NCBI GenBank assembly: GCA_964479045.1 | Contig: CAYZJI010000002.1 | Span: 1 to 64,000, forward strand | Direction of reading: 5' to 3' | Source of the DNA: 2-02-FULL-47-50 sp964479045 | GTDB taxonomy: Bacteria; Pseudomonadota; Gammaproteobacteria; Eutrophobiales; Eutrophobiaceae | DNA: 64,000 nt | In this document: one piece after another, positions 9,417-17,371 of the stretch | How the letters are laid out: each line of letters begins with the position of its first letter | How positions within the stretch are numbered: the stretch's first letter is position 1 | Notes under the pieces: model-generated | The model's database searches: none | The model's input: only the letters and a program-made list of their open reading frames with translations | What the model was told of the DNA's origin: nothing | Program-made: the position numbers and the translations under genes

Positions 9417-11148
9417 ATCTTGTCATTCCCGCGAAAGCGGGAATCCAGTGATCAATCAACTCAACCTCTGGACGTCAACACTGCTGACCAAGTCTGCTGC
9501 GGGGCGTGGCAGCAACGGCAAGAAGGAAGCCTATGGCATCAAGAAACTGCGCGAGCTGATATTGGAATTGGCGGTGCGCGGGAAACTGGTGCCGCAAGAC
9601 CCCAACGACGAACCGGCGAGTGTGTTGTTGGAAAGAATTACGAAAGAAAAGGCGAAGCTGGCTGACATCGGCGACGACGATGTGCCGTTCATTCTACCGC
9701 CTGGCTGGCAATGGGGAAAGCTGGGAAATCTTGCAGAGATTATACGTGGTGTAACCTACAAGAAGCATGAAGCACAAGAGAGTGACTTTGCGAATAGCAT
9801 TGCTCTGATGCGAGCGAACAACATCGGTGATGTTTTGAATTTCGATAATCTTATGTATGTGCCAAAAGATCTCGTCAGAGAAGACCAGATATTGGTAACT
9901 GGTGATTTGCTGATTGCGATGTCTAGTGGCTCGGCCGACTTAGTGGGTAAAGCCGCCCAGGTCAAATCAGATATTGGCGCTACCTTTGGAGCTTTTTGTG
10001 GAGTGGTTAGACCGGATTCCCTTGAGCTATGGGACTATCTCGGGTTTTTCTTTCGGACACCATTGTATAGAGATCAAACTGCCAAGGCAGGCAAAGGTAT
10101 CGGGATTAATAATCTGAACAAGAGTGCACTTGAGAATCTGCGTGTAGTAATTCCGCCCCTCGCCGAACAACACCGCATTGTCGCCAAGGTCGACGAACTC
10201 ATGGCGCTGTGCGACCAACTGGAACATCAGCAAACTCAGAGCATTGAAGCCCACCAAACCTTGGTCGAAACTCTGCTTAGTACGCTCACCCGTGTCGCGT
10301 CGCCACAAGAACTGAGCGAAGCCTGGACCCGCGTCGCCAGCCACTTCGACACCCTGTTCACCACCGAACACAGCATCGACCAACTCAAACAAACCATCCT
10401 CCAACTCGCCGTTATGGGCAAACTCGTCCCCCAAGATCCCAATGACGAACCAGCAGATGCGCTCTACACACGTATCCAGAGTATTAAGGAGCGGCTGATA
10501 ATAAATGGAACTATCAAGCGAGCGTCCGTAATGCCTAACCCGACTGAAAACAAAAGTAATTCGATCCCTATTGGATGGTTGTGGACGCGACTAGGCGCAG
10601 TGTTTGATGTCCGTGATGGCACGCACGATACACCGAAATATACGGATAAAGGATTCCCACTCATTACGAGCAAGAACATCTATACGGGCCGGCTTTTGTT
10701 TGACGACGTAAAACTAATATCTGAAAAGGATCATCGACAAATCTGTGAACGATCGCGTGTATCCCGGGGAGATATCCTGTTCGCAATGATTGGAAGTATT
10801 GGAAATCCGGTTATCGTAGATACTGATAGAGAGTTCAGTATTAAGAACGTTGCGCTGTTCAAATATTATGCTTCCGAAGACGCGGAGCCGCGTTTCCTTT
10901 TGATGTATCTCAACCTAGTCGCGGGGGAAATGAGAGAAAAAGCGGCGGGTGGGGTACAGTCATTCGTTTCGCTCGGGTTCCTTAGAAATTATCTGTTTCC
11001 ATTACCACCACTCGCTGAACAACACCGCATTGTCGCCAAAGTCGACGAACTCATGGCCCTGTGCGACGCCCTTAAGGCGCGCATCAAAGACGCCCAAACC
11101 ACCCAAATCCACCTCGCTGATGCCATCGTCGAGCAGGCTGTGGCGTAA
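9409..11148 (+). CDS. hsdS: Type I restriction-modification system, S (specificity) subunit
   Basis: About 580 residues. Two target-recognition domains (roughly residues 95-245 and 385-530) alternate with conserved helices. LRELILELAVRGKLVPQDPN near residue 50 is echoed by LKQTILQLAVMGKLVPQDPN near 325, and PPLAEQHRIVAKVDELMALC occurs after each domain. This is the normal circularly symmetric HsdS plan, setting a bipartite target. I prefer ATG 9409 (overlapping the hsdM stop); ATG 9397 is also in frame. Oddly, codons 5-14 encode SCHSRESGNPV-like residues that are the translation of a palindromic repeat at 9422-9448. Confidence 0.92.
   Translation: MNRSCHSRESGNPVINQLNLWTSTLLTKSAAGRGSNGKKEAYGIKKLRELILELAVRGKLVPQDPNDEPASVLLERITKEKAKLADIGDDDVPFILPPGWQWGKLGNLAEIIRGVTYKKHEAQESDFANSIALMRANNIGDVLNFDNLMYVPKDLVREDQILVTGDLLIAMSSGSADLVGKAAQVKSDIGATFGAFCGVVRPDSLELWDYLGFFFRTPLYRDQTAKAGKGIGINNLNKSALENLRVVIPPLAEQHRIVAKVDELMALCDQLEHQQTQSIEAHQTLVETLLSTLTRVASPQELSEAWTRVASHFDTLFTTEHSIDQLKQTILQLAVMGKLVPQDPNDEPADALYTRIQSIKERLIINGTIKRASVMPNPTENKSNSIPIGWLWTRLGAVFDVRDGTHDTPKYTDKGFPLITSKNIYTGRLLFDDVKLISEKDHRQICERSRVSRGDILFAMIGSIGNPVIVDTDREFSIKNVALFKYYASEDAEPRFLLMYLNLVAGEMREKAAGGVQSFVSLGFLRNYLFPLPPLAEQHRIVAKVDELMALCDALKARIKDAQTTQIHLADAIVEQAVA
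9422..9448. repeat. Palindromic repeat inside the hsdS coding region
   Basis: GTCATTCCCGCGAAAGCGGG followed by AATCCAG is a short member of the dispersed family. It lies in frame within the first 15 codons of hsdS and is translated as CHSRESGNP. Confidence 0.85.
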
Positions 11149-11189
11149 TATGAACATGTACAATTATAAGAAGAAACAGGGGATATAAC

Positions 11190-12281
11190 ATGCCCGTAGA
11201 ACAAGCGATTTGGAAAATTACAAAAGACCCGATGAGATTACGAGAGGAATCTCTGGAAACAGAGAATTTGCTGGAAGAATTGATTACCAGGGATGTTTCC
11301 ATTTTGAATGAAAACTGGTTGTTAATTGGCAGGCAGGTTTCCACCGGCTTCAATAGTTATATTGACCTATTGGCGCTGGATGCGGCCGGCACTTTAATAG
11401 TAATCGAACTTAAACGGGCTAAAACGCCGAGAGAAGTGGTTGCACAAGCCATCGATTATGCTTCATGGGCGGAGCATCTGGAGGCAAGTCAGTTGGCGGA
11501 AATTTATGATAAGTTTTCTACAAAATACCTCAAAAAGAGTGACACATTAAACAATGCGGTAAGGAGCAAATTTGGCACAAGTGTTACCGAGGATGATATT
11601 AATCAAACCCATCAAATCGTCGTGGTTGGATCAGAACTGGATTCCAGCACGGAACGGATCGTTCAATATTTAAGTGACAAAAACATCCCTATCAATGTTT
11701 TGTTTTTCCGCGTTTTCTCCGATGGGGAGAATAAGTATCTCAGCCGGGCATGGTTAATAGACCCCGGCGAAACTCAAGTTCTGGCTACTTCTTCTGCGAG
11801 GGAGAGTGAACCATGGAATGGCGAATACTATGTTTCATACGGACATGATCTGGGCAGAAAATGGGAAGATGCGATTAAGTATGGGTTTGTTTCTGCCGGT
11901 GGCGGCAGATGGTATAGCAAAACATTAAATAAACTAAATGAGGGTGATCGGGTATGGGTTAATCTGCCCCATATTGGTTATGTTGGCGTGGGCATTGTGC
12001 AAGATACCGCAAGACAGCTCTCGGAATTCGAAGTGGAAGTTAATGGAAAGAAAATTCCCTATATGAAAGCAGAGAAACTTTCTCGCCTTCATGAAGAATT
12101 TATCAATGATGAAGACAAAACTGAATATTTTGTCCGTGTTAAATGGATAAAAACAGTGCCAGTAAATCAAGCGGTATCTGAAATAGGTTTTTTTGGAAAT
12201 CAAAATACAGTATGCGCTCCAACCACGCCCAAATGGCGGCATACCGTTGAACGGCTGAAATCGCTCTGGCAAATAAAATAA
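11190..12281 (+). CDS. DUF91/NucS-like nuclease with C-terminal PUA/EVE-like domain
   Basis: 363 residues. Residues about 40-100 (NENWLLIGRQVSTGFNSYIDLLALDAAGTLIVIELK) carry the D...E-x-K core seen in the NucS/DUF91 branch of PD-(D/E)XK nucleases, followed by a conserved QAIDYASW helix. After a linker, residues about 210-340 (GEYYVSYGH, then GDRVWVNLPHIGYVGVGIV) resemble a PUA/EVE-like beta barrel that may read modified or mismatched bases. ATG 11190 has a plausible AGGGG ribosome site. The gene follows hsdS by 41 bases on the same strand and starts a three-gene block. A defence role is likely but unproven. Confidence 0.7.
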   Translation: MPVEQAIWKITKDPMRLREESLETENLLEELITRDVSILNENWLLIGRQVSTGFNSYIDLLALDAAGTLIVIELKRAKTPREVVAQAIDYASWAEHLEASQLAEIYDKFSTKYLKKSDTLNNAVRSKFGTSVTEDDINQTHQIVVVGSELDSSTERIVQYLSDKNIPINVLFFRVFSDGENKYLSRAWLIDPGETQVLATSSARESEPWNGEYYVSYGHDLGRKWEDAIKYGFVSAGGGRWYSKTLNKLNEGDRVWVNLPHIGYVGVGIVQDTARQLSEFEVEVNGKKIPYMKAEKLSRLHEEFINDEDKTEYFVRVKWIKTVPVNQAVSEIGFFGNQNTVCAPTTPKWRHTVERLKSLWQIK

Positions 12282-12344
12282 GCGAGATGGTTAATTAAAT
12301 GAGTAAGTATAGCCTTTTAGATGAATAAAAAATAAATAGAGTCA

Positions 12345-12752
12345 ATGTCTATACCCCAATCCGGTCTCTATATAGTAACCCTGAATAACGAGCAGCCTAT
12401 ATCGGTTAATGCACAGGATCCTCGTGTTGCTGATAGGGCGATTAAAGTCACGCGTGATAATTGCAAGTTCGGAAAGGCCAAAGTACTGACTAATCGAATG
12501 AACAACTACTACAAAACTTTCGGTATAGAGAATGTGAATTACTATCCGATTGTTGCCATTGAGGATATTTCAACTCCGGAGAAATATATTTTACGGGAAT
12601 TAATTCCCTATCGAATCAGAGGTAAATCAGGACACATGAACGAATGGCTAGAAAATATATCACCATATCAAGTAGAGGATCTGATACTTCGCAGCCTTAT
12701 AAAACTGAACCTTCCATTTGTGCAGATAGGAAGCGTAAATGATGAAAAGTAA
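12345..12752 (+). CDS. GIY-YIG-like (T5orf172/MUG113-type) small protein
   Basis: 135 residues. SGLYIVTLN at the N-terminus and CKFGKAKVLTNRMNNYYKTF about 35 residues later match the spaced two-strand core and Lys/Arg helix of T5orf172-like GIY-YIG domains, and EKYILRELIPYRI supplies a Glu in the expected place. Catalysis would be nicking or cutting DNA. The core is diverged, so a non-catalytic role is possible. The stop codon overlaps the next start (TAATG), so translation of this gene and the DUF6946 gene is probably coupled. Confidence 0.5.
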   Translation: MSIPQSGLYIVTLNNEQPISVNAQDPRVADRAIKVTRDNCKFGKAKVLTNRMNNYYKTFGIENVNYYPIVAIEDISTPEKYILRELIPYRIRGKSGHMNEWLENISPYQVEDLILRSLIKLNLPFVQIGSVNDEK

Positions 12753-13438
12753 TGACTAGATTTTATATCCCTTCAAAAGGCCCAGAATCTTGGAAAGAAT
12801 TTCTCGCCGAACCTGATAAACATTGGAAGACAGGTTATTCCGCAAGATCTCTGGCTTATTGTTGGGAAGAAGCACAGGGGTTTCCGCAGTCAGTGGTTGA
12901 TGTTTTTCAATCTTCGCCGTTTGAGTTGTTCCATTCGATTGAGTTTATTCTGGGTGTTCCTGAGCATAAGGTGGATTTGCCGCCAAAAGGTGGCAGGCCA
13001 TCGCAGAATGATATTTTTGTGTTGGGGAAATCCGGGAATCAGTTGGTATCGATTACTGTGGAAGGGAAAGTGAATGAGACTTTGGGGCCGACGGTTGCCG
13101 AGAAACGGAAGGATATGTCGCCGGGTGTGAAAGAAAGACTGGAGTTTCTTGTTGATTTGCTGCAGTTGAAGGATAAGGCACTGGATCCGATTCGTTATCA
13201 GTTATTGCATCGTACGGCATCGGCATTGATTGAGGCGGATCGCTTTAGTGCTTCGAGTGCGTTGATGCTGGTGCATTCATTCAGCCAGGAGCATAAGTGG
13301 TTTGAGGATTATGCGGCTTTTGCGGGGTTGTATGGGATAGAGGCGGAGTTGAACAAGGTTCATTATGTGGGCAGGTTCAACGGAAAAGAGCTATATATTG
13401 CATGGGTAACAGGTGAAGCAGTTTATTTGACCAGGTAA
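12752..13438 (+). CDS. DUF6946-type protein, possible PD-(D/E)XK nuclease
   Basis: 228 residues. I recognise the family pattern: YIPSKGPESWKEFLAEPDKHW at the start, SQNDIFVL, VEGKVNE, SPGVKERLEFL, RYQLLHRTASA and LMLVHSFS. The spacing of Asp in QNDIFVL and Glu-x-Lys in VEGKV is that of a PD-(D/E)XK core, so a nuclease activity is plausible though I know of no direct evidence. It overlaps the GIY-YIG-like gene by one base. Two decayed fragments of a paralogue lie 3 kb downstream (16322-16369 and 16474-16515), so the family has multiplied here. Confidence 0.65.
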   Translation: MTRFYIPSKGPESWKEFLAEPDKHWKTGYSARSLAYCWEEAQGFPQSVVDVFQSSPFELFHSIEFILGVPEHKVDLPPKGGRPSQNDIFVLGKSGNQLVSITVEGKVNETLGPTVAEKRKDMSPGVKERLEFLVDLLQLKDKALDPIRYQLLHRTASALIEADRFSASSALMLVHSFSQEHKWFEDYAAFAGLYGIEAELNKVHYVGRFNGKELYIAWVTGEAVYLTR

Positions 13439-13453
13439 AAAATGTTAATTGAT

Positions 13454-13593
13454 CTGGATTCCGGGTCTCGGGCTTGTAGGCCCGAGCCCGGAAAGACGGG
13501 AAAGGTAATTGCCTCGTTGGTCGCTCCCGCGCATCCCTGCGCCCGCGACATACCGTACATCCTGTACATATGCTCGGCTCCCGGAATGACGGG
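13454..13593. repeat. Composite palindromic repeat with a distinct central module
   Basis: A complete short copy (13454-13499, centre CTCGGGCTTGTAGGCCCGAG) is followed by a segment with GCGCATCCCTGCGC and GTACATCCTGTAC palindromes that ends in CCCGGAATGACGG. Confidence 0.7.
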
Positions 13594-13686
13594 GCATCTT
13601 GGGTATTGGTAGTTGCACTCGGTCAGTACCGTTCCAATATTTACGGTTGACAAAAGTTGACTACTGTTGGAGAATACGCCCCGCTT

Positions 13687-14814
13687 ATGGAGAAGACACT
13701 CAATACCGTTAATATTCAGGCAGCCATGGAAAAGGTCGGCCTTTCCCAAACCCGCCTTGCTGAAACCCTCGATGTATCTAAAGAGATAGTCTCCAAATGG
13801 TTGTCGGGAAGTAAATTTCCGCGCCCGGATAAATTGTTGAAATTGGCTTTGGCACTGAATCTGGCGTTGGATGAACTGATCAACAGGGGTATGGATGAAA
13901 ATGAACCCGTCATCGCGTTTCGCAAAAAAGGCAGTGCGAAAACAACTGAAGCACACATTAAAAAAGCCAGGGAAATGGGGTATATGTTGTCACCGCTGGT
14001 GCCCTATCTTCCGTATGACAAACTGATACAGCCGGCTGCATTAAAGAATCCCAGAAATGAATACACCTATATTCAGGAAGTGGCCAGCAAGCTACGGAAA
14101 GATATTGGTCTGGAAATCGATAAAGTACTGGATTTCAGTCATTTGATTAAGCGGTTTAATGATCTGCAGGCTGTGATTATTCCAGTGTTGTGGGGAAAGA
14201 AGGACCGGCATGAAAATGCGCTCCATATCTACCTGCCGCAATCCATGACCACCTGGGTGTATCTGAATCTGGATGCGGAATATCATGATTTCAAATTCTG
14301 GATGGCGCATGAGTTAGGTCATGTACACGCTCCGGAATTAAGGGGAGAAGAAGCGGAAAATTTTGCCGATGCCTTTGCAGGCGCATTACTTTATCCGCAA
14401 GTCCTGGCAGAGCAGACGTACTATGATTTGATTGCAGAAAGAAGTAACAGGAAACAGATAGAGATAATCCGTAACAGGGCGGAATATTATTCAATCTCCA
14501 TGATTTCTGTATTGTATGAAGTCAATAAATTTGCCGCTGAAAATAACAAGGAGGAAATAGAATTAGGCGATCACCTGTTTAAGGCAAATACCAACTTCAA
14601 TAAAAATTACAAGACGGTTAGTCAGTTGCTGTTTCCGGATGGGCAGCCTGATGCAGCAGAATATATCAGGAAATCCACAGAAATATTTGATACTCCTTTT
14701 TTCAGTGCGCTTAACTCATACCTGGTCGAGAACGGGAAGTCCGCAGGATACATTCAATGCATTCTCGATACTCCGCTGCTTGACGCCAAGGAACTGCATG
14801 CGGAGTTGTCTTGA
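13687..14814 (+). CDS. XRE-family regulator with ImmA/IrrE metallopeptidase domain
   Basis: About 375 residues from ATG 13687; an in-frame TTG at 13657 would add ten. The N-terminal helix-turn-helix (NIQAAMEKVGLSQTRLAETLDVSKEIVSKWLSG) is of the XRE/HTH_3 type. The C-terminal half is an ImmA/IrrE zinc peptidase with HELGH in FWMAHELGHVHAPEL and a downstream Glu/Asp-rich helix (EEAENFADAFAGALL). Such proteins act as antitoxins, phage-type repressor proteases or stress regulators. The stop overlaps the ATG of the PIN-like gene (TGATG), which is the usual antitoxin-toxin arrangement for this pair. Confidence 0.82.
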   Translation: MEKTLNTVNIQAAMEKVGLSQTRLAETLDVSKEIVSKWLSGSKFPRPDKLLKLALALNLALDELINRGMDENEPVIAFRKKGSAKTTEAHIKKAREMGYMLSPLVPYLPYDKLIQPAALKNPRNEYTYIQEVASKLRKDIGLEIDKVLDFSHLIKRFNDLQAVIIPVLWGKKDRHENALHIYLPQSMTTWVYLNLDAEYHDFKFWMAHELGHVHAPELRGEEAENFADAFAGALLYPQVLAEQTYYDLIAERSNRKQIEIIRNRAEYYSISMISVLYEVNKFAAENNKEEIELGDHLFKANTNFNKNYKTVSQLLFPDGQPDAAEYIRKSTEIFDTPFFSALNSYLVENGKSAGYIQCILDTPLLDAKELHAELS

Positions 14815-15371
14815 TGGCCCAATCCAAGATACTTCTCGACAGCAATACATATTTCAGGCTGGCTAAAAGCATACATCCATTATTGGATGTGGTATTTGGT
14901 GAACAAGAGTATTGCCTTTATGTGTTGAGAGAGCTTGATGATGAATATGACAGAAGCCGCGTTTTAAAAAAGAAATTTGAATGGGTAAATTCAGAAGAAC
15001 ATTTTTTGAACCGGCAAAAAAGATTGTCTGTATCAAAAATGCAGAGGAGAGAGATCGAACTCACTATTGAATTTCTGAAGGAGTATAAATTATCCAATCA
15101 ACTGGGTATATCACCGGTAGATATTAAATGTCTGGCATATGGATATGTAATAAAAATCCCGGTTGCAACAGATGATCTTGATATGCTGACCGTTGCAGAT
15201 GTTTTTGATATTTCAACGATGAAGACGCTGGAGTTAATGGCACTCATGTATAAATGTGGCCATATATCCATGAAGAAAATTACAGAAATTGCGGCATATT
15301 GGGAATATCTTGATGACAGGCCTGCCGGTTTCAGGGACGATTTCGAGAAGTTATTTGGTAAGAAATTGTAA
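14814..15371 (+). CDS. PIN-like (DUF4411-type) protein, probable toxin
   Basis: 185 residues from ATG 14814, which shares one base with the upstream stop. KILLDSNTYFRLA gives the first Asp of a PIN-like ribonuclease fold, SPVDIKCLAYGYVIKIPVATDDLDM gives the later acidic cluster, and the rest is helical. DUF4411 proteins are commonly coded directly after ImmA/IrrE-XRE genes, as here, and are thought to be RNase toxins. The pair would be a type II-like toxin-antitoxin module within the island. Catalytic Asp residues are present, so it looks active. Confidence 0.7.
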   Translation: MAQSKILLDSNTYFRLAKSIHPLLDVVFGEQEYCLYVLRELDDEYDRSRVLKKKFEWVNSEEHFLNRQKRLSVSKMQRREIELTIEFLKEYKLSNQLGISPVDIKCLAYGYVIKIPVATDDLDMLTVADVFDISTMKTLELMALMYKCGHISMKKITEIAAYWEYLDDRPAGFRDDFEKLFGKKL

Positions 15372-15388
15372 GCCATGCAATTTTTATT

Positions 15389-16186
15389 ATGAAACTTCAT
15401 ATATTGAGCGATCTGCATAATGAGTTTTTAAGAGGTGGGAGAAGTGTTTCATCTCATTTATGGAAAGGCACAATTCCGGAAATAGACGCTGATCTCATAA
15501 TCCTGGCAGGTGATATCGATGTCGGTCTCGAAGGAATTGATTGGATTATTCAAGAGTCAGTAAGACTCAATAAGGAAATGGTGTATGTGTTGGGTAATCA
15601 TGAGTTTTACCGGCATGAGTATTATTCGTTGAAAGAAGATATCGCCAGTAAGGCCAAAGCTGCCAATATTCATTTTCTGGATTGCAAGACTTTGGAAATC
15701 GGGGATGTGCGTGTACTTGGTTTGACGCTGTGGACAGATTATCTGGCTGACAAAGCATTACCGCAGGACTTGGCAATGTTTTATGCGGGCAAGGGTCTGG
15801 CCGACCATCAACTGATTCAGATCAAGTCATCCGGGAATTACAAAAGATTCAAGCCGGAGGACACCTTGCAATTGCATCAAATGGAAAAGCATTGGTTGGA
15901 GGAGGAATTAAAAAAGCCGTTTGCAGGGAAAACGGTTGTAGTCTCACACCATGCACCACATCCGGTTTGTATTCATCCTGATTATCCCAATAGTCCTATA
16001 GGACCTGCTTTTTATTCGGATTTGGGTGAACTGATAGATAAATATGATATTGATTTATGGATATATGGGCACACACATTCTAATCTTGATGCTGTAGTGT
16101 CTGATACGCGCATTATTTCCAATCAGGCTGGATATCCGGGAGAGAGGGTTAAAAGTTTTGATCCATTGTTTGTGGTTGATGTTTAA
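15389..16186 (+). CDS. Calcineurin-like metallophosphoesterase
   Basis: 265 residues with all five metal-binding motifs in order: SDLHNE (about 7-12), AGDID, LGNHEFY, SHHAPH and GHTHSN. It hydrolyses a phosphate ester with a two-metal centre; the substrate (nucleotide, cyclic nucleotide or protein) cannot be deduced. It starts 17 bases after the PIN-like gene on the same strand, so it may be part of that transcript, as is common for accessory phosphoesterases in defence islands. No signal peptide is visible, so it is cytosolic. Confidence 0.82.
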   Translation: MKLHILSDLHNEFLRGGRSVSSHLWKGTIPEIDADLIILAGDIDVGLEGIDWIIQESVRLNKEMVYVLGNHEFYRHEYYSLKEDIASKAKAANIHFLDCKTLEIGDVRVLGLTLWTDYLADKALPQDLAMFYAGKGLADHQLIQIKSSGNYKRFKPEDTLQLHQMEKHWLEEELKKPFAGKTVVVSHHAPHPVCIHPDYPNSPIGPAFYSDLGELIDKYDIDLWIYGHTHSNLDAVVSDTRIISNQAGYPGERVKSFDPLFVVDV

Positions 16187-16222
16187 GATCAAGAAATTGG
16201 ATGAAGATAATAGTTTTTCGAT

Positions 16223-16466
16223 CTGGATTCCGGCTCTCGCGCTTTGAGGCCCGAGCCCGGAATGACGGATAAGGTGGAGTTGCCTCGTTGTGCTTGGCCC
16301 TGGAATGACGAAGTAAAGGATTTGTATTTGGGGTGGGTAGTGGGGGAGAGGGAGTATTTATTGAAGTAATGAATGGTTTTATTGACTGGATACCGGGTCA
16401 AGCCCGGTATGACTAAGGAACGGATTGTGCGAGGTCGCCACGCCCCTGCGGGGCTCGCGATGACGA
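16223..16466. repeat. Three different palindromic repeats
   Basis: 16223-16266 is the CTGGATTCCGG...CCGGAATGAC type with a partial extension to 16310. 16385-16413 is the short ACTGGATACCGGG type. 16424-16466 is a separate family, with GCCACGCCCCTGCGGGGC and ending TCGCGATGACGA. Confidence 0.7.
16322..16369 (+). pseudogene. 3'-end fragment of a DUF6946 paralogue
   Basis: The frame reads LYLGWVVGEREYLLK and stop. The intact gene at 12752 ends LYIAWVTGEAVYLTR and stop. The fragment is joined directly to repeat sequence on its 5' side and has no upstream coding region, so it is a relic. Confidence 0.6.
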
Positions 16467-16473
16467 TTAAAGG

Positions 16474-16515
16474 TTGTTGATGTTTTTCAATCCTCGCCGT
16501 ATGAGTTGCTCCATA
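16474..16515 (+). pseudogene. Internal fragment of a DUF6946 paralogue
   Basis: VVDVFQSSPYELLH here matches VVDVFQSSPFELFH of the intact gene (bases 12894-12935), and the DNA match is nearly base for base. It lies downstream of the 3'-end fragment, the reverse of gene order, so either two copies decayed or the copy was rearranged. Confidence 0.6.
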
Positions 16516-16536
16516 ATCAGGATTTCATATTTATGG

Positions 16537-16565
16537 TTGATATTAAATTATCTTAATATTACTAT
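16537..16565 (+). promoter_or_regulatory. Probable promoter and operator of the RelE/XRE pair
   Basis: TTGATA at 16537-16542 and TACTAT at 16560-16565 are separated by 17 bases. An inverted repeat TATTAA-6-TTAATA (16541-16558) fills the spacer, a likely autoregulatory site for the antitoxin. Transcription would begin within a few bases of the toxin ATG at 16575. Confidence 0.4.
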
Positions 16566-16574
16566 ATTACTACT

Positions 16575-16934
16575 ATGGATAGATTAAAGCCGGTTATCTG
16601 GGTTGGAGCCAGCAAAAAGGAATTGAAGGCCTTTCCCCGCGCCGTTCAGCGGGATTTTGGCCAGGCCCTCTTCGCTGCGCAGGCAGGAGGCGTTGACCCT
16701 GCGGCCAAACCCATGAAGGGTTTCAAGGGAACTCTGGTAATGGAAATTACGGCTTCTTACCGGACAGATGCCTACAGGGCTGTGTATACAGTTAATATTG
16801 GTGAATATATTTTTGTACTGCATGCATTCCAGAAAAAGTCAAAAACAGGCATCAAAACGCCACAGAAGCATATCAATATGATCGATCAGCGTCTGGTTCA
16901 GGCAAAACGAATATGGCAGGAAATGAATCAATGA
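16575..16934 (+). CDS. RelE/HigB-family (phage Gp49-like) toxin
   Basis: 119 residues. VIWVGASKKELKAFPRAVQRDFGQALFAAQAG, then MKGFKGTLVMEITASYRTDAYRAVYTV and VLHAFQKKSKTGIKTP are the Gp49/HigB pattern; the last part is the FxKKxxxT motif of the family. These proteins are ribosome-dependent or free mRNA endonucleases. The downstream XRE gene overlaps by 4 bases and supplies the antitoxin. The toxin-first order is typical of HigBA-like systems. Confidence 0.85.
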   Translation: MDRLKPVIWVGASKKELKAFPRAVQRDFGQALFAAQAGGVDPAAKPMKGFKGTLVMEITASYRTDAYRAVYTVNIGEYIFVLHAFQKKSKTGIKTPQKHINMIDQRLVQAKRIWQEMNQ

Positions 16935-17260
16935 ATAAGGCTAAATTTGAACAAGGTAGCGGCAATGTTTTTGCAGATTTGGGGTTCCCTGATTCCCAGC
17001 AGGAATTTTTGAAAGCCCGCTTGACCTATGAGATTTATAAAATCATTGCACAGCGTAAGCTTACGCAGCAGGAAGCTGCACAAATATTAGATATCAGTCA
17101 GTCTTATGTTTCTGATCTCAAGCGAAATCGTTCCGGCCGTTTTTCAGTGGGGAAACTTTTGCAGTTTCTTAATGCGCTGGATATGGATGTTGAAGTCAAA
17201 TTAAAGAAGCATCCTGCCAGATCAAAAGATGTTGCTGGCATCAGTGTCAGTACAAATTAA
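16931..17260 (+). CDS. XRE-family antitoxin (HigA-like)
   Basis: 109 residues from ATG 16931, which overlaps the toxin stop as ATGA and has AGGAA eight bases upstream; ATG 16913 is also in frame but less likely. The helix-turn-helix lies in IIAQRKLTQQEAAQILDISQSYVSDLKRNR, and FSVGKLLQFLNALDMDVEVKL is the conserved continuation of HigA-type antitoxins. It neutralises the upstream toxin and probably represses the operon through the operator at 16541-16558. Confidence 0.85.
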   Translation: MNKAKFEQGSGNVFADLGFPDSQQEFLKARLTYEIYKIIAQRKLTQQEAAQILDISQSYVSDLKRNRSGRFSVGKLLQFLNALDMDVEVKLKKHPARSKDVAGISVSTN

Positions 17261-17371
17261 ATAGAACCGCTTATAAAGTTTATGGAATGACGGAACAGGA
17301 AGTCGCCTGCGGCGGCTCTTTTACTTGGGTTCCAGAATGACAGGATTTGAGGTCACAGGTATAACATCCAT

